Source: an uncultured Bacteroidota bacterium
Lineage (GTDB): Bacteria; Bacteroidota; Bacteroidia; Bacteroidales; P3
Length of the DNA stretch: 64,000 nt
Direction of reading: 5' to 3'
Assembly: GCA_902791695.1 (NCBI GenBank)
Contig: CADAWR010000003.1
Location: forward strand, 62,001-126,000
Shown: in pieces, positions 63,401-64,000 of the stretch
How positions within the stretch are numbered: position 1 is the stretch's first letter
How the letters are laid out: every line of letters starts with the position of its first letter
Notes under the pieces: model-generated
What the model saw: the letters and a program-made list of their open reading frames with translations, nothing else
Databases searched by the model: none
Told to the model about the DNA's origin: nothing
Program-made: the position numbers and the translations under genes

Positions 63401-64000
63401 AATGTCTTCGGTGGCGGCTTGGGCGAGAAGAGTGGCGTCAACGGAGGCACCCAAGACATTGCTGCCATCGTCCGTGGCAAGATACAAATCAATATCGGCT
63501 ACGAATCGGCCGGCGACTACTACGGCAGTGCCGTGCTGAGGAACGCCTCCATCTACGGCTGCAACAACCTCAACGGCACCCCGCAGAACGATGTCTTTAT
63601 CGATGTCTACGGCACCCACCGCGAGACTTCCGACGAAGTTGGTGCCACCGATGGCATCACCTACGCTATTGCCAGCGTTTATGGCGGTGGTAACCGTGCC
63701 GACTATGCGCCCACCGTTATCTACAGGAAAGATCTGACCACCATCGACGCCTACCTGGCCACACAAGGTACGGGTGTCGTCAATGACTCGACGCGCCGAC
63801 CCTTTGTCAAAAAGCCCCATGTTTTCGTTCACGGCTGTGAGAACACCATCAAAACGCTCTATGGCGGCGGCAACGCCGCGGCAGTGCCGGGCGACAGCGT
63901 GGTCTTCGACGGCGGCCGATTCAACGAAGTCTTCGGCGGTGGCAACGGTGCCCTTATCCCCGCCAATGTCGGTATCGGCGGTGTCTTCCTTATCGGCAAG
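57440..64000 (+). CDS. Giant Gly-rich repeat surface protein (cut by right edge)
   Basis: The frame is open from the ATG at 57440 to the last base, 2187 codons without a stop. A signal peptide is near residues 18-41 (LSRWCASMILGGLLVFGTFG followed by ASAQ). The rest is made of short repeats with the pattern V(Y/F)GGGN-A-x-V-x-GNxxVxIxGGxV, several dozen in total, spaced ~25-45 residues. Interleaved variants include FGCNNVNGTP, YGGSNxANITGNVVLN and GGxGHxDASPA. The pattern suggests a long beta-solenoid. Ends of the three paralogues upstream use the same unit (VFGGGDEGEV). It probably acts as an adhesin or matrix component; the sorting domain, if any, is outside the window. Long minus-strand frames over this gene are shadows. 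Confidence 0.85.
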   Translation, partial: MMQKKYYAMKYNKGFFALSRWCASMILGGLLVFGTFGASAQVVVNGNVFGGGNAANVSGNSTVLMQDNATVETDVYGGGALANVGTNNSNATTVTIEGGNVGGNVYGGGLGNAGTAALVNGVVTVNIGKDNGGSVSGEATIGGAVFGCNNVNGTPKDNVFVNIYKTSRTNGVNTVSDNGFALSEVFGGGNKAAYLPATTGKVTTVHIYTCDNTIEYVYGGGNAADVGNNSVNAATEVIIDGGRIEWVFGGGNGFSATDNHNDPSAPNYNPGANVYGDATVNYHAGEITYIFGGSNQYGNITGDKAVNILADGTCGTKHIAELYGGSNEAPTTGSVEMTLGCSSNTCTIDAVFGGSRNANISGNVVLNVEGGSYANLFGGNNIGGTISGDVTLNLLGGTIDTAFGGNNAGGAINGKITVNMLDKGSNICPLVVHNIYGGGREAAYSPTTPGAYPEVNLIHGSVTKNGTKGGNVYGGGFGSGAVVTSTPTVNVGFQSSMASNANTLKGSTLTTSTVAVAGRVFGGGEAALVTGSTTVTIQADNPGTSASTTVGGNVYGGGNLANVSNSTVVNINGGTVDSNVYGGGNLADVLHNTVVTVNGGTVTMDVYGGGALAHVGTNGSDHTNVTVTTGTVTGGVYGGGLGDNSHAALVNGAVQVTIDGGTVNDVFGCNNVNGRPTSTVRVDINNNVGGNVFGGGNLATYTGDPYVYINKGTVSGNVFGGGNGDPNDNTQMEGSVTGTPHVTVGDMTAGHELYQAIVSGDVYGGGNAAKVITGTPAVSVPAKCNTEITNVYGGGNAADVPATSVTIDGGTISGMVFGGGHGDKDASPAIAANVAGNTNVTITGGTINQVFGGSNSNGTIGGTINVTIDRGVGACPMVITEVYGGGNYAASNAGNITIGCTGASSSEYIDYVYGGANRANITGDIVLNITGGRINHVFGGNNNSGVISGDITVNVEWTTPACSDQYLGDVYGGGNLAPHTGNPAVNIKNGTATNVFGGGKGASAIVTGNPVVTIGDANASHLAVVTGNVYGGGDAAAVTGNTTVTYNDNNASSSVANLFGGGNAAGISGTTTVTLTSGKVTTGLYGGCNTEGTVGGDITVALNGGTVGTNGTTTDVVYGGGFGHSTATGGDIAVTLNGTTVYGNLYGGSALGSVNGSSSNTTTVTIGSNGLNGTVFGGGMGQASPAISATTLGNVIVNYNTANANLTGIYGGANVNGDVAGDIAVNIEANVGATGAGNSVDIFGGGYGQNTTTGGDVTVTIGNSNTPTIYGDVYGGSGFGEVSASGKLTKVDFKDGTLNGTIYGGGMGQNTPSAISATVSGDVEVAIAAGTITTGIYGGCNERGNVVGDITVDVTGSTIGANGSPASVFGGGYGANTTTQGDVTVNINGAGVTVWGDVYGGSGLGDVNGSASNNTTVNILNGEVKRDVFGGGLGSKSPAYAAQVAGVVTVNIGQDNGGGTYSGNATIGGNVYGCNNTNGSPQQEVTVNIYGTAHTAGVNTLADAGYAIANVFGGGKNADYSIAGKVATVNVFGCDNTIGRVFGGGDAAAVTGTSVDLQGGRFNYVFGGGNGEVTAANVGTSGIDLAIHGGTIGTLVSGSNTQGTISGPINVNVDNVGGCTEEVTDFFGGSNQVDIATDVTTTIECGAGTFTNVYGGSNAANITGNVVLNLKGGTMENVFGGSKGTNSVAANIDGNVTLNLYGGTVDSNVFGGSNINGNITGNITVNVLDHEGTCDLSVHNIYGAGNMTPYTPTNASATSPTINVMHVGQNDTIRGNVYGGGKGATAIVTANPRVNIGYNATTMNALATVEYPDATIDRNSKYVALIKGSVFGGGDAAAVTGSPIVTMDRFNSEASNLYGGSNQADITGNAQVVMNDGRINAGIYGGCNTSGTVTGNATVDILGGTIGTVTEHARIFGGGFGQTTEVDGNVHVTLGNNAGTAEPTLYGDIYGGSALGNVNTNSSNIDANGMNTVETTTIDILSGTIRGNVFGGGLGEKSGVNGGTQDIAAIVRGKIQINIGYESAGDYYGSAVLRNASIYGCNNLNGTPQNDVFIDVYGTHRETSDEVGATDGITYAIASVYGGGNRADYAPTVIYRKDLTTIDAYLATQGTGVVNDSTRRPFVKKPHVFVHGCENTIKTLYGGGNAAAVPGDSVVFDGGRFNEVFGGGNGALIPANVGIGGVFLIGK

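Noticed and set aside
1..64000. tRNA, rRNA and riboswitch genes
   Set aside because: No tRNA cloverleaf ends, rRNA core words or known riboswitch boxes were seen by eye in the intergenic gaps; a covariance-model search would be needed to exclude small RNAs.

Overview
The window looks like a chromosome fragment from a member of the Bacteroidales. The reasons are a BY-kinase/Wza-type export pair with an OmpA-like partner, a Bacteroides-type tryptophanase, TAnnTTTG (-7) promoter boxes in front of several genes, a type IX secretion (T9SS) type B sorting domain, and DUF3791/DUF3990 and GxxExxY genes. I see no rRNA, tRNA or CRISPR array. Taxonomy below order level is not supported.

Region 1 (1-27898, + strand) is a dense surface-polysaccharide (capsule or O-antigen) synthesis locus of 29 genes, including one cut by the left edge. 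It holds a UDP-galactopyranose mutase with a candidate galactofuranosyltransferase beside it, many GT-A and GT-B glycosyltransferases (GT2, GT4, GT8, GT10, GT32-like), a UDP-GlcNAc 2-epimerase, several O-acetylation systems (two acyltransferase-3 proteins, an MBOAT/SGNH pair, two left-handed beta-helix acyltransferases), two NodB-like deacetylases, a HAD protein, a PaaK/CapK-like enzyme, a FemAB/GNAT-like enzyme, a DUF354 protein and a multi-pass membrane protein that may be a polymerase or GT39-type enzyme. Many genes overlap by ATGA, so translation is probably coupled. A small GxxExxY gene bounded by inverted repeats sits inside the locus.

Region 2 (28228-34404, - strand) converges on region 1. 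It encodes an OmpA-family protein, a polysaccharide co-polymerase/tyrosine autokinase with an extreme (Tyr-Gly)15 tail, a Wza-like export lipoprotein and tryptophanase. A perfect 21-bp hairpin separates the convergent operons.

Region 3 (34405-64000, + strand) is an accessory surface-protein region. A 3030-residue modular secreted protein ends in a T9SS type B domain. Three tandem paralogues of about 1100 residues carry GLUG-like repeats and end in Gly-rich solenoid repeats. A DUF3791-DUF3990-DUF3791 module resembles a toxin-antitoxin set. A surface gene is cut off by a 14-unit array of ~70-bp hairpin repeats. A giant Gly-rich repeat protein (at least 2187 residues) runs off the right edge.

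The most unusual non-coding structure is a set of intergenic tracts built on a strict 11-bp period. The longest is 37 units in 407 bp just before the T9SS-exported giant; shorter ones lie at about 17.8 kb, 47.9 kb and 57.2 kb. The tract in the 5' leader of the second paralogue is absent at the matching place before the third, which suggests that these arrays are gained or lost on a short time scale.
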